Assembly (NCBI GenBank): GCA_002499905.1
Contig: DANP01000001.1
Location: 1-34,104, forward strand
DNA: 34,104 nucleotides
DNA from: Methanolinea sp. UBA277
Lineage (GTDB): Archaea; Halobacteriota; Methanomicrobia; Methanomicrobiales; Methanospirillaceae
Reading direction: 5' to 3'
Shown here: piece by piece, positions 7,899 through 15,635 of the stretch
Position numbering within the stretch: position 1 is the stretch's first letter
Layout of the letters: each line of letters opens with the position of its first letter
The notes under the pieces: model-generated
Database searches by the model: none
Seen by the model: only the letters and a program-made list of their open reading frames with translations
Told to the model about the DNA's origin: nothing
Translations under genes and position numbers: made by a program

Positions 7899-8048
7899 AT
7901 GCTCCGTCACACCTGTGGTTACGAACTCGAGATCCTCTGCAGAAACTGCGGAAAACCGATAGAATACCGCCCCCGGCAGGGACTCATCTGCCCGAACTGC
8001 GGACGGGTGGTCACCCTGGTCTGCCCGGGGTGCGGGGCGAAGTGGTAA
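7899..8048 (+). CDS. Small zinc-ribbon protein (49 aa)
   Basis: A 49-residue protein with three CxxCG knuckles (CRNCG, CPNCG, CPGCG) plus an earlier CG, ending in CGAKW. It resembles the tiny archaeal zinc-ribbon proteins grouped as COG2888 (suspected RNA-binding, translation-related), but the match is by eye. ATG 7899 was chosen because the longer frame from 7833 overlaps the end of pelota and runs through the AT-rich stretch at 7864-7872. It sits directly behind pelota, so it may be part of the same transcript, and it ends 4 bases before a convergent gene. A role in translation is inference from position and fold class. Confidence 0.75.
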   Translation: MLRHTCGYELEILCRNCGKPIEYRPRQGLICPNCGRVVTLVCPGCGAKW

Positions 8049-8052
8049 TCTG

Positions 8053-8319
8053 TTATATCCGGCTCCTGAGCCACTCCGCGTACTGGTGGCGGAGTTCGGT
8101 GATCTCGTCAGGGGAAAGGTCTTTTTTCCTGCTGGAATCGAGGTGCCTCTGGAGCTGCCTGATGATGTTCTCGGCCATGGTGAACTCTTCGACCTCGAGG
8201 TATACCGGAGCACGGGCAACGCTGATGGTCTCCCCACAGGACGGGCAGAGTTTCCACTGCTGGAACCGGTCAACGTAGGTGAAGGTCCTGCATCCGCCAC
8301 AGCGGATGATGAGGTACAT
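8053..8319 (-). CDS. DUF1922-like zinc-ribbon protein
   Basis: Protein of 88 residues that begins MYLIIRCGGCRTF and carries a second pair in CPSCG, making one four-cysteine zinc site. The C-terminal half is a charged helix. The start and cysteine layout match the DUF1922 family of methanogens, which has a known structure but no known function. It is convergent with the 49-residue zinc protein (4-base gap) and divergent from cofE. Confidence 0.75.
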   Translation of the reverse strand: MYLIIRCGGCRTFTYVDRFQQWKLCPSCGETISVARAPVYLEVEEFTMAENIIRQLQRHLDSSRKKDLSPDEITELRHQYAEWLRSRI

Positions 8320-8330
8320 CCTTACCCGGG

Positions 8331-8363
8331 TATTGCGCCCCTGTAAGTATATATATTGCGCCC
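8331..8363. promoter_or_regulatory. TATA box between two 10-bp direct repeats, upstream of cofE
   Basis: AAGTATATATAT (8345-8356) is a strong archaeal TATA box. TATTGCGCCC occurs at 8331-8340 and again at 8354-8363, 23 bases apart (about two helical turns), bracketing it. The start of the minus-strand DUF1922 gene lies on the other side, so the element may serve either or both genes. Confidence 0.55.
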
Positions 8364-8430
8364 GGCCACCGGGGAGGGCGTCCCGGAATATAGCCGTTTT
8401 ATCATGCTCCCCGACCTACAGAAGAGAGAT

Positions 8431-9180
8431 ATGAGAGAAGAGCCGATAACCGTCTTTGGCGTAACAGGGCTCCCGCTCATCCGGGAGGGAGATGATCTCT
8501 GTGCCCTGATCACAGAACGGACATCCCTCGCTGATAGGGACATCGTTTGTATCGCCTCATCGGTCTACTCGAAAGCCAAGGGCTATACCCGGTCTCTCGC
8601 TGACATCACCCCGGGTGAGAATGCCACCCGGATAGCAGGCAGGACCCGGGAGGACCCCCGGTTCATCCAGGCCGTTCTCGATGCATCATGCGACATCCTC
8701 CTCGAGTATCCCTTCATTCTCTGTGAACTCTCCTGCGGACACGTAGGGGTGCGGGCAGGGGTTGACCAGAGCAACATCGAGGATGAAAAGATCATCCTCC
8801 TCCCCCCGGACCCGATGGTTGCTGCAGCCGAGCTCCGGGAAGGATTCCGTGCAGCCGCCGGGGTGGATATCGGGGTGATCGTGACCGACACCTGCGGCCG
8901 TTCGTTCAGGAGGGGTCAGACGGGACACGCGATCGGGTGGAGCGGGATGCCGGCCATCCGTGATTTCCGCGGAGATCATGACCTCTTCGGGCATGAGCTG
9001 AAGATCACCGAGGAGGCGGTCGTGGATGAGATCGCCGGAATTGCAAATTTCGTGATGGGGGAGAGCAATAACGCGGTCCCGGTGGTGGTCGTCCGCAACT
9101 GTCCGGCCTGGACCGGGCATGATACACTCTACTTCACACCGGAAGAGGATATCATCAGGAAGCGGCTGAAAGAACGGTGA
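8431..9180 (+). CDS. cofE: Coenzyme F420-0:L-glutamate ligase
   Basis: Protein of 249 residues, the usual CofE length. It adds one or more glutamates to F420-0 using GTP, completing the deazaflavin cofactor needed by methanogen dehydrogenases. Family motifs seen are GLPLIREGDDL near the N-terminus, ASSVYSKAKGY, CGHVGVRAGVDQSNIE, VTDTCGRSFRRGQTGHAIGW and ESNNAVPVVVVRN. ATG 8431 was chosen because it precedes the conserved N-terminus and lies about 75 bases downstream of the TATA box; upstream in-frame starts at 8404 or inside the TATA box are less likely. It appears to be monocistronic. Confidence 0.93.
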   Translation: MREEPITVFGVTGLPLIREGDDLCALITERTSLADRDIVCIASSVYSKAKGYTRSLADITPGENATRIAGRTREDPRFIQAVLDASCDILLEYPFILCELSCGHVGVRAGVDQSNIEDEKIILLPPDPMVAAAELREGFRAAAGVDIGVIVTDTCGRSFRRGQTGHAIGWSGMPAIRDFRGDHDLFGHELKITEEAVVDEIAGIANFVMGESNNAVPVVVVRNCPAWTGHDTLYFTPEEDIIRKRLKER

Positions 9181-9260
9181 GAACTCCCTGGAACCCCTGT
9201 TTCACCGGTAATAAAGGCCGGATTTTTATTCCGGAAAAAAATATCCGTTTTCCGGAACGA

Positions 9261-9419
9261 TCAGAAGAGGAAGTCCAGGACGAGGATGATGACCGATATT
9301 GCAACGGCGACCGCAATCACCATATAGGGGTTGATGTGAATGGCCCGCTTGTCCTCGCTCTCATAGTAATTGACCAGACCGGCCGACGATATCAGTCTGC
9401 CGCCAGATTTCTTTGCCAT
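9261..9419 (-). CDS. secG: Protein translocase subunit Sec61-beta (52 aa)
   Basis: A 52-residue protein, MAKKSGGRLISSAGL at its start, then NYYESEDKRAIHINPYMV and a single C-terminal membrane helix ending LDFLF. This is the standard plan of archaeal Sec61-beta: basic N-terminus, the conserved GL-NYYE segment and a tail anchor. The protein binds SecY/SecE in the translocon. It is easily missed because of its size. A TATA box at 9443-9454 read on this strand would start the mRNA at or next to the ATG, so a leaderless or very short-leader transcript is likely. It is convergent with cofE. Confidence 0.93.
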   Translation of the reverse strand: MAKKSGGRLISSAGLVNYYESEDKRAIHINPYMVIAVAVAISVIILVLDFLF

Positions 9420-9442
9420 ACCAGATTATTTCTCCTTCTCAA

Positions 9443-9454
9443 CATATATAAAAA
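9443..9454 (-). promoter_or_regulatory. TATA box for Sec61-beta
   Basis: On the minus strand the sequence reads TTTTTATATATG, with its centre about 28 bases upstream of the Sec61-beta ATG at 9419. The spacing is what an archaeal promoter needs for a leaderless transcript. For the divergent amidohydrolase (ATG 9467) the box is too close to give a 5' leader. Confidence 0.6.
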
Positions 9455-9466
9455 CGGTGACAGGGT

Positions 9467-10507
9467 ATGGGTGCAGGGGATCTTGTTATCGAAGGGCGGG
9501 CGCTCATTGGGGAAGAGCTGCTGGTCAGGGACGTCGCGATCGTCGTGGAAGGGGGGATCATCCGCCGCATCGAAGATCTCTCTGAGCGGCCGGCACCATG
9601 GATCTGTCCGGCGCTCTTCAATGCCCATACCCATATCGGCGACAGCGTTGCTATGGACCTCCCGTTCACGGGAGACCTCGTGACTCTGGTCACGCCGCCT
9701 CATGGCCTGAAGCACCGAATTCTCGCAGCAACCCCTGAAGACGAGCTAATTGCGGCGATGCGCGCAACCATAGGGGCCATGCACCAGTACGGGATCGCCG
9801 GGTTCGCTGACTTCAGGGAAGGCGGCGTTGCCGGGGTAGAAGCGCTCAAACTTGCAGCTGACGGATACCCCTGCCGGCCCCTCATCCTCGGCAGGGACGG
9901 CGGAGAACTTGCCGGAGACGGTGCAGGAATCAGCAGCGCCCGGGATGTCTCCTCACTGGACGAGGTGGTTTCCCGGGTACGGAATGCTGGAAAGCTGGTC
10001 GCCTTCCATGCCGGCGAGAAGGACCCCTCCGACATCGATGCGGCACTCTCGTATGAACCCGATCTCCTGATCCACTGTACCCATGCAACAGGGGAGCACC
10101 TGAACCGCTGTGCTGATGAGGAGATCCCGATTGCCGTCTGTGCACGGTCGAACTGGATGTTCGGGGTGACCGGAAGCGCGAAGAACCCTCCGGTCAGGGA
10201 GATACTGGACCGGGGGTGTACGCTCATGATCGGGACCGACAACTGCATGGCGGTGCAGCCCGATCTCTGGAGGGAGATGTCATTTCTCACGACAGTATAC
10301 CAGCTCCCGCCCGGAGAGGTGCTCAGGGCCGCTGTTGCAGGATCCGGACTTCTCGGGAAATCTTTCTTCATCAGGGAAGGTGCCCCTGCACATTTCCTGG
10401 TGATTTCCCCCGGAGATTCAAACCTCTGGCTTTCCCGCGATCCGATCCGAACCCTCACTGGAAGGGCCGGGGCGCACAATATCCTCAAAAAAGTTATTAT
10501 TTCATGA
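9467..10507 (+). CDS. Amidohydrolase of the cytosine/adenosine deaminase type
   Basis: Protein of 346 residues of the metal-dependent amidohydrolase superfamily (COG0402-like). Metal ligands are all present: NAHTHIGD (HxH), VAFHAGEKD, HCTHATG and GTDNCMA (Asp). The flanking beta-sandwich segments are short, and the protein is smaller than the other deaminase in this window (about 440 residues). The substrate is unknown; a nucleobase or similar cyclic amidine is likely from the family. ATG 9467 has only a weak ribosome-binding site (ACAGGGT), and the only TATA box nearby fits the divergent Sec61-beta gene better, so the start is less certain than the frame. The stop lies 37 bases before uspA. 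Confidence 0.85.
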   Translation: MGAGDLVIEGRALIGEELLVRDVAIVVEGGIIRRIEDLSERPAPWICPALFNAHTHIGDSVAMDLPFTGDLVTLVTPPHGLKHRILAATPEDELIAAMRATIGAMHQYGIAGFADFREGGVAGVEALKLAADGYPCRPLILGRDGGELAGDGAGISSARDVSSLDEVVSRVRNAGKLVAFHAGEKDPSDIDAALSYEPDLLIHCTHATGEHLNRCADEEIPIAVCARSNWMFGVTGSAKNPPVREILDRGCTLMIGTDNCMAVQPDLWREMSFLTTVYQLPPGEVLRAAVAGSGLLGKSFFIREGAPAHFLVISPGDSNLWLSRDPIRTLTGRAGAHNILKKVIIS

Positions 10508-10543
10508 AAATACATTAATAGAAAAGCTCTTTTGGGGGTACCC

Positions 10544-10981
10544 ATGTTCCAACACATACTCGTGGCAATAGACGGATCAAAAATCAGTGATCATGCACTC
10601 GGGGCGGCAATAGAGGAAGCACGTGTCTGGAAGGGGGCCGTGCATGCAGTCTACGTGGTCGAGACCGGACTCTTCTCATCACTGCCCATGGACAGCACAT
10701 GGGAAATCATGTACAGCATGCTCGAGCAGGAAGGTGCCCGCGCTCTCCAGGCCGCACGCGAGATGGCCGAAAAGCATGGCGTGAAGATAGAGACACGGAT
10801 CATGCAGGGGCATGCCGGCAATGAGATCGTCAAGGCCGCCGGGGATATCGGCGCAGATCTCGTGGTTGTGGGATCCCATGGGAAGAGCGAGGTTGACCGC
10901 CTCCTGCTGGGAAGCGTCAGTTCGTTTGTGGTTTCGAACTGTGCAACAACGGTTATGGTGGTGAGACCATCACAGAAATGA
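10544..10981 (+). CDS. Universal stress protein (UspA family)
   Basis: Protein of 145 residues with one Usp domain. It starts MFQHILVAIDGSKISDHAL and has the ATP-binding motif GSHGKSEVDRLLLGSVSSFV near the C-terminus (G-x2-G-x9-G-S), so it is of the nucleotide-binding type. ATG 10544 is chosen over 10532 because the family N-terminus begins there and GGGGGT lies 4 bases upstream. The stop overlaps the start of the CBS-domain gene (ATGA), implying translational coupling. Pairing of Usp and CBS proteins suggests sensing of adenine-nucleotide status, which is inference. Confidence 0.9.
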   Translation: MFQHILVAIDGSKISDHALGAAIEEARVWKGAVHAVYVVETGLFSSLPMDSTWEIMYSMLEQEGARALQAAREMAEKHGVKIETRIMQGHAGNEIVKAAGDIGADLVVVGSHGKSEVDRLLLGSVSSFVVSNCATTVMVVRPSQK

Positions 10982-11826
10982 CCGTTGCAGACTACATGAC
11001 CACCGAAGTGGTCCGCGTCGAGATCCCCGGGAACCGCGACGATGTCCTGAAGATCCTGAAGAGAACCGGCATCAGCGGTGTTCCGGTGCTCAAGGAGGGA
11101 AAGCTGGTGGGGATCATTACCCGGAAGGATCTCCTCATGAAGTCAGATGAGACCCAGCTCGGTCTGCTGATGACCCGCGATCCGGTCACCGTGGGCCCTG
11201 ACACGTCGATACAGGAAGCAGCACGGCTCCTGATCGAGCATAACATCAGGAGGCTGCCGGTCGTTGAGGGTAGGGAACTGGTTGGTCTCATCTCGGTTGC
11301 CGATCTCATCCATGCCCTCGCCCAGATGCGGATCAAGGAGGAGATCAAGGGCCGGTACGTCTCCCAGACCTATGCACTCTGGGAAGAGACCCCCCTGCCG
11401 CTCGTCGCCCGGATCATGGAAATATCGGGATTCGAGGCCATCCCCATTCTCGATGCAGAGAGCAAGCTCCAGGGCATCATCTCCGAGCGGGACCTGATCC
11501 GGCACTCCTCAATCGAGGACATGGTCGAGGTCAGCGATTTCTCCAACGGAACCGATGATGACGAATGGACCTGGGAGAGCATCCGCGACATGCATACCAT
11601 CTCCTACGGTATCTCCCGTATCCAGCTCCCCGAGCGGCCGGTCAAGTCGGCGATGATCACCAATGTCATTTCCGTCCCCCTGAATGCCGAAGTGAGCGAG
11701 TGCGCCCTGAAGATGAAACGCGGGCGGGTCGACCAGCTCCCGGTGGTGAACGGTGAAAAGAAACTGGTGGCCATGCTCTTTGATCGCGATCTGATCACCG
11801 CCTTCTGCCGTCAGGCGTTACAATAA
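10978..11826 (+). CDS. Four-CBS-domain protein
   Basis: Protein of 282 residues made of two CBS pairs and no catalytic domain. Repeated cores are ADYMTTEVVRV...GVPVLKEGKLVGIITRKDLL, LLMTRDPVTVGPDTSIQEAARLL..., a third starting near GRYVSQTYALWEETPL and a fourth near SAMITNVISVPLNAEV. CBS pairs bind adenosine nucleotides or SAM and regulate partner proteins. The long linker after the third domain is acidic (NGTDDDEWTWE). It overlaps uspA by 4 bases, so the two products are probably made together. The regulated target is not evident. Confidence 0.9.
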   Translation: MTVADYMTTEVVRVEIPGNRDDVLKILKRTGISGVPVLKEGKLVGIITRKDLLMKSDETQLGLLMTRDPVTVGPDTSIQEAARLLIEHNIRRLPVVEGRELVGLISVADLIHALAQMRIKEEIKGRYVSQTYALWEETPLPLVARIMEISGFEAIPILDAESKLQGIISERDLIRHSSIEDMVEVSDFSNGTDDDEWTWESIRDMHTISYGISRIQLPERPVKSAMITNVISVPLNAEVSECALKMKRGRVDQLPVVNGEKKLVAMLFDRDLITAFCRQALQ

Positions 11827-11829
11827 AAA

Positions 11830-11842
11830 CCTTTAAATTTTC
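11830..11842 (+). promoter_or_regulatory. Possible TATA box for psmB
   Basis: CCTTTAAATTTTC lies about 75 bases upstream of the psmB ATG, in the 87-base gap after the CBS gene. A second AT-rich stretch (TTTCTATATTTT, 11889-11900) is too close to the ATG unless the mRNA starts inside the gene. GGGGTG just before the ATG is a ribosome-binding site, which favours the upstream box. Confidence 0.35.
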
Positions 11843-11913
11843 TGATGACGTGTATTGTGATGGAGCGCTTTTGAGAAGTTTTTCCAGCGTTTTCTATATT
11901 TTGGGGTGTATAT

Positions 11914-12558
11914 ATGATTGAAGGACATCAGGAACCCCTGAAAGGGACAACCACCGTGGGACTGGTATTTGAAGATGGTGTCGTCCTCGCCACGGAAAAG
12001 CGGGCAACGATGGGGTATTTGATTGCCAGCAAGAAGGCCAAGAAAGTATACCAGATCTCCGACCGCATCGGCATGACCACCGCAGGCGGAGTCGGCGACG
12101 CCCAGCAGATGGCGCGGCTCATGACCGTGGAGTGCAGCCTCTATAATATCCGGCGCGGGCGGCCGATGACTGTTGCAGCAGCCTCAACCCTCCTCTCCAA
12201 CATCCTGAACAACAACCGTTACTATCCGTTCTACGTCCAGCTCCTGGTCGGCGGTATCGATGACTCGGGACCGAGTGTCTACTCGGTGGATGCGCTTGGG
12301 GGAGCAACCAGGGAAGAAGAGATTGTGGCGACCGGCTCGGGTTCTCCCATGGCCTACGGGGTGCTCGAGGACCGGTACCGGAAGGGAATGACCAGTGACG
12401 AGGCTGTGGCGCTAGCGGTACGGGCGGTGCGTGCGGCAATAAAGAGGGACGCCGGATCGGGTGAAGGGATCCACGTTGTCGTGATCACCAGGGATGAATA
12501 CAGGGAGATCTCTGATGAGGAGATCACCGAAAATTTCGCTGCTGCCACCACGGCATAA
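11914..12558 (+). CDS. psmB: Proteasome beta subunit
   Basis: Protein of 214 residues, the archaeal 20S catalytic subunit. An 11-residue propeptide ends in Gly; autocleavage would expose Thr12 (TTTVG) as the N-terminal nucleophile. In mature numbering Glu17 and Lys33 are present, Glu17 as in Thermoplasma. The GVGDAQ motif and the GTG-type SGSP stretch near residue 145 are also seen. The alpha subunit is not in this window. Only 24 bases, including a T7 tract, separate it from fttA, an order also known in other archaea. The mature protease degrades unfolded proteins and may clear products of stalled ribosomes. Confidence 0.96.
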   Translation: MIEGHQEPLKGTTTVGLVFEDGVVLATEKRATMGYLIASKKAKKVYQISDRIGMTTAGGVGDAQQMARLMTVECSLYNIRRGRPMTVAAASTLLSNILNNNRYYPFYVQLLVGGIDDSGPSVYSVDALGGATREEEIVATGSGSPMAYGVLEDRYRKGMTSDEAVALAVRAVRAAIKRDAGSGEGIHVVVITRDEYREISDEEITENFAAATTA

Positions 12559-12563
12559 AACAC

Positions 12564-12570
12564 TTTTTTT
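12564..12570 (+). terminator. T7 tract between psmB and fttA
   Basis: Seven Ts lie in the 24-base psmB-fttA gap, 5 bases after the psmB stop. Such U-rich runs are the signal used in archaeal termination, including that stimulated by FttA itself, so the tract may end a share of psmB transcripts and limit read-through to fttA. Confidence 0.4.
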
Positions 12571-12582
12571 AGGACTGATCTG

Positions 12583-14472
12583 ATGCTTATTGAAGAGCGA
12601 CTGAAAGAACTCAAGAACAAGATCAACGAGAAGGTGCCATCCGGCATCACCGTATCTGAAGTGGAATTTGAAGGACCCGAGCTGGTCATCTACACCGATG
12701 ACCCGAAACGGTTCGCTGATGAGGCGGATCTCATCAAGATCCTTGCCCGGGATCTCAGGAAACGGATCGTAGTCCGGCCGAACGTGCTCGAGGACCCTGA
12801 GCGGGCCGTTACCGAGATCCGCTCCGTCGTGCCCGAGAGTGCCGGGATCACGGACATCTTTTTTGACGCCGATACCGGGGAAGTCCTGATCGAGGCCGAG
12901 AAACCCGGAGTGGTCATCGGCAAGAACGGGGCAACACTGCGCGAGATCACCAAGCATATCGGCTGGACCCCGAAGGTGGTCAGGACTCCCCCGATCGAGA
13001 GTTCGACGGTAAAACAGGTCCGGCAGTTCCTGCGTTCGGTCAACGAGGAGCGGAAACAGTTCCTGCGGACCATCGGAAGGAGGATCCACCGGGATATCAC
13101 CAGCAAGGACCAGTGGGTCCGCGTGACCATGCTCGGATGCTGCCGCGAAGTGGGCAGGGCGGCGTTCCTGCTCACCACGCCCGAGAGCAGGGTGCTGATC
13201 GACTGCGGCGAAAAACCGGACAACAGCAACAATACCCCATACCTCTACGTTCCGGAGATCCACCCCCTCTCCCAGCTGGATGCTGTTGTGCTCACCCACG
13301 CCCACCTCGATCACTGCGCGCTGGTGCCCCTTCTCTTCAAGTACGGGTATGACGGCCCGGTCTACAGCACCCCTCCCACGCGGGATCTCTCTGCCATGCT
13401 CCAGCTCGATTATCTTGACGTGGTATCCAAGGAGGACCGCAGGATCCCCTACAGCTCGAATGAGGTGAAGAGCTACATCAAACACTCCATCACGCTCAAT
13501 TACGGCAGCGTGACCGATATCGCGCCCGATATAAAGCTCACCTTCCACAACGCCGGCCACATCCTGGGATCGGCAATCGCCCACTTCCATATCGGCGACG
13601 GACTCTACAATATCGCTTTTACCGGTGACTTCAATTACAGCAAGAGCAGGCTGTTCAACCCTGCGACCAACCAGTTCCCCCGTCTTGAAGCCCTCTTCAT
13701 GGAGAGCACCTACGGAGGGAGCGGGGATTTCCAGCCCCCGCGGGCAGAGGCCGAGGAGAAGCTCTACCAGACGGTGAATGCCACCATCTCGCGGGGCGGG
13801 AAGGTCATCATCCCCGCATTTTCTGTCGGGAGGTCCCAGGAGGTCATGCTCGCCCTCGAAGAAGCGATCAGGAAGGAGAAGATTCCGAAGGTGAAGATCG
13901 CCCTGGACGGAATGATCCGGGAGGCAACGGCAATCCACACCACGTATCCCGAGTACCTGAACAGCGATCTCCGCAACCAGATATTCAAGGAGGGGCTGAA
14001 TCCATTCCTCGCCGATTGCTTTATCGCAGTCGATTCGCCCGACCTTCGGGAGAAGGTCATCTCGGGGGACCCCTGCGTGATCATCACCACGAGCGGCATG
14101 CTGAACGGCGGGCCGGTGATGGAGTACCTCAGCAACCTCGCGCAGGATGAGCGGAACGCCCTGGTCTTCGTCGGCTACCAGGCCGAGGGAACCCTCGGCC
14201 GCAGGATCCAGAAAGGATGGCGGGAGGTGCCGATCGGCCGGCGCGAGACCATCGTGATCAACCTCGAGATCGTCACCATCGACGGCTTCTCAGGCCACTC
14301 CGACCGGCGGCAGCTGATCAACTATGTCGGACATGTCCAGCCCAAACCCGAGAAGATCTTCACCATCCACGGAGACGAGAACAACACCATAGACCTTGCA
14401 AGCTCCCTCTACAAGCGGTACCACATCGAGACCCATTCACCGATGAACCTGGAAACCTACCGGATGATATGA
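12583..14472 (+). CDS. fttA: Transcription termination nuclease FttA (aCPSF1)
   Basis: Protein of 629 residues, normal for archaeal aCPSF1. Residues 1 to about 145 are the two KH-like RNA-binding domains (GVVIGKNGATLREI is the GxxG loop). A metallo-beta-lactamase domain follows, with LTHAHLDHCALVP (HxHxDH), NAGHILGSA and FTGDFNY metal ligands. The beta-CASP insert and the final GFSGHSDR histidine motif complete the active site. The enzyme cuts nascent RNA at U-rich sites behind RNA polymerase and ends transcription; it is the archaeal counterpart of CPSF73. It lies directly behind psmB, and its stop overlaps the MFS gene start by 4 bases. Confidence 0.96.
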   Translation: MLIEERLKELKNKINEKVPSGITVSEVEFEGPELVIYTDDPKRFADEADLIKILARDLRKRIVVRPNVLEDPERAVTEIRSVVPESAGITDIFFDADTGEVLIEAEKPGVVIGKNGATLREITKHIGWTPKVVRTPPIESSTVKQVRQFLRSVNEERKQFLRTIGRRIHRDITSKDQWVRVTMLGCCREVGRAAFLLTTPESRVLIDCGEKPDNSNNTPYLYVPEIHPLSQLDAVVLTHAHLDHCALVPLLFKYGYDGPVYSTPPTRDLSAMLQLDYLDVVSKEDRRIPYSSNEVKSYIKHSITLNYGSVTDIAPDIKLTFHNAGHILGSAIAHFHIGDGLYNIAFTGDFNYSKSRLFNPATNQFPRLEALFMESTYGGSGDFQPPRAEAEEKLYQTVNATISRGGKVIIPAFSVGRSQEVMLALEEAIRKEKIPKVKIALDGMIREATAIHTTYPEYLNSDLRNQIFKEGLNPFLADCFIAVDSPDLREKVISGDPCVIITTSGMLNGGPVMEYLSNLAQDERNALVFVGYQAEGTLGRRIQKGWREVPIGRRETIVINLEIVTIDGFSGHSDRRQLINYVGHVQPKPEKIFTIHGDENNTIDLASSLYKRYHIETHSPMNLETYRMI

Positions 14473-15560
14473 GAGAACGGATTTCCCTCTGCCTGGGTGT
14501 CTTTTCGGTGATGGCGCTCTCAAACGCCATTGTCCCCATCCTCGCCGGTTTCGGCGACAGCACCATCAGCCAGGGGGCAATCTACTCCGCCTATTTCTTC
14601 GGCGCTTTCCTGCTGGTGCTGCCGGCAGGATTTCTTGCCGACCGCATCGGTGAGATCTCCCTGATCAGGGCCGGGATCCTGCTCACCCTGGTCTCCGGGC
14701 TGCTCATCATGACCATGCCGTCCACCCTCCTCCTCATCCTCTTTCGCCTGCTGGAGGGGGTCGGGGCAGGTCTCTTTGTCCCGTCCGCCCTCTCCCTGAT
14801 CAATGCCCGGCCCGACCATGAGACCGGGAGCGGGTTCTTCATGGCCATGCTCAACGTCGGGCTCGTGGCCGGCCTGATCGGAGGAGGGTGGCTGGTGGAG
14901 GTATCAGGGATGCCGCTGTCCGGCATCATCCTCTTTACCGCAGTGTCCGCCATCCCGGCCCTGTTCAGCTATTTCCTTGCGCCGGGACCGGCACGCGATC
15001 TCCCTCCCGAATCGGTGAGTGGGACCCTGCAGCGGCTCGTGCGGGTAACCAGGGAGTACTTCTGGCTCTGGCTGTCGACCGTGGTCATTCTCGGCACGAC
15101 CGGCGCGCTCACCGTGCTGTATCCCGAATTCTCCGATCTCCCACCGGGTATTCTCGGGTTTACCATCGCGGCGATGAGCCTTGCCACCGCGCTCGCGGTG
15201 GTCATTGTCTCCCGCATGCACCTTTCCCCGATACCGGCCATCCGGGTGGCATCACTCGGGATGGCCGTTGCGGTGATGCTGGTATTCATCACCCCTGTCA
15301 GTTTCATTCTGGTAGGTGCCATTGCCGGCGTGGTGATGATCTCCCAGCTCTCATTCCTTGCAACATCGGAGGCCCGCCAGGGAGTGGTCATGGGGCTCTT
15401 CAACGCCGCAAGCTACGGCGGGATGAGCTTCATGCCTTTTATCGCCGGCTTTATTGCTGAGGTTTCTTCATTCTTCATCGCATTCGTGGTGATCGCCTGC
15501 TCCGGGGTGCTGGTGGCGGCGACCATCGGCAGGTGCCGGTGCAGGATCCCGTCGCGCTGA
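14469..15560 (+). CDS. MFS transporter
   Basis: Membrane protein of 363 residues with about 11-12 hydrophobic helices. The loop between helices 2 and 3 has the MFS motif-A-like sequence GFLADRIGE, and LLEGVGAGLFVPSALSLI resembles the fourth/fifth helix of drug:H+ antiporters. The start ATG overlaps the fttA stop (ATGA); longer in-frame versions would read antisense-like junk inside fttA. The substrate is unknown. Overlap with fttA suggests shared expression rather than shared function. Confidence 0.85.
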   Translation: MRERISLCLGVFSVMALSNAIVPILAGFGDSTISQGAIYSAYFFGAFLLVLPAGFLADRIGEISLIRAGILLTLVSGLLIMTMPSTLLLILFRLLEGVGAGLFVPSALSLINARPDHETGSGFFMAMLNVGLVAGLIGGGWLVEVSGMPLSGIILFTAVSAIPALFSYFLAPGPARDLPPESVSGTLQRLVRVTREYFWLWLSTVVILGTTGALTVLYPEFSDLPPGILGFTIAAMSLATALAVVIVSRMHLSPIPAIRVASLGMAVAVMLVFITPVSFILVGAIAGVVMISQLSFLATSEARQGVVMGLFNAASYGGMSFMPFIAGFIAEVSSFFIAFVVIACSGVLVAATIGRCRCRIPSR

Positions 15561-15635
15561 GCGGCCGGCAGCGTGTGAAATACTATCCTTTATTCCGGCT
15601 GTTTTCGAAATGATCATACAGGGAACCCGCGGCCG

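Noticed and set aside
10500..10509. The palindrome TTTCATGAAA at the end of the amidohydrolase gene as an operator for uspA
   Set aside because: Short, AT-rich and overlapping the amidohydrolase stop codon; likely by chance.
12412..13938. A 508-codon open frame on the minus strand opposite psmB and fttA
   Set aside because: It is a shadow of two certain genes in GC-rich sequence; its product is low-complexity, with no recognisable motif.
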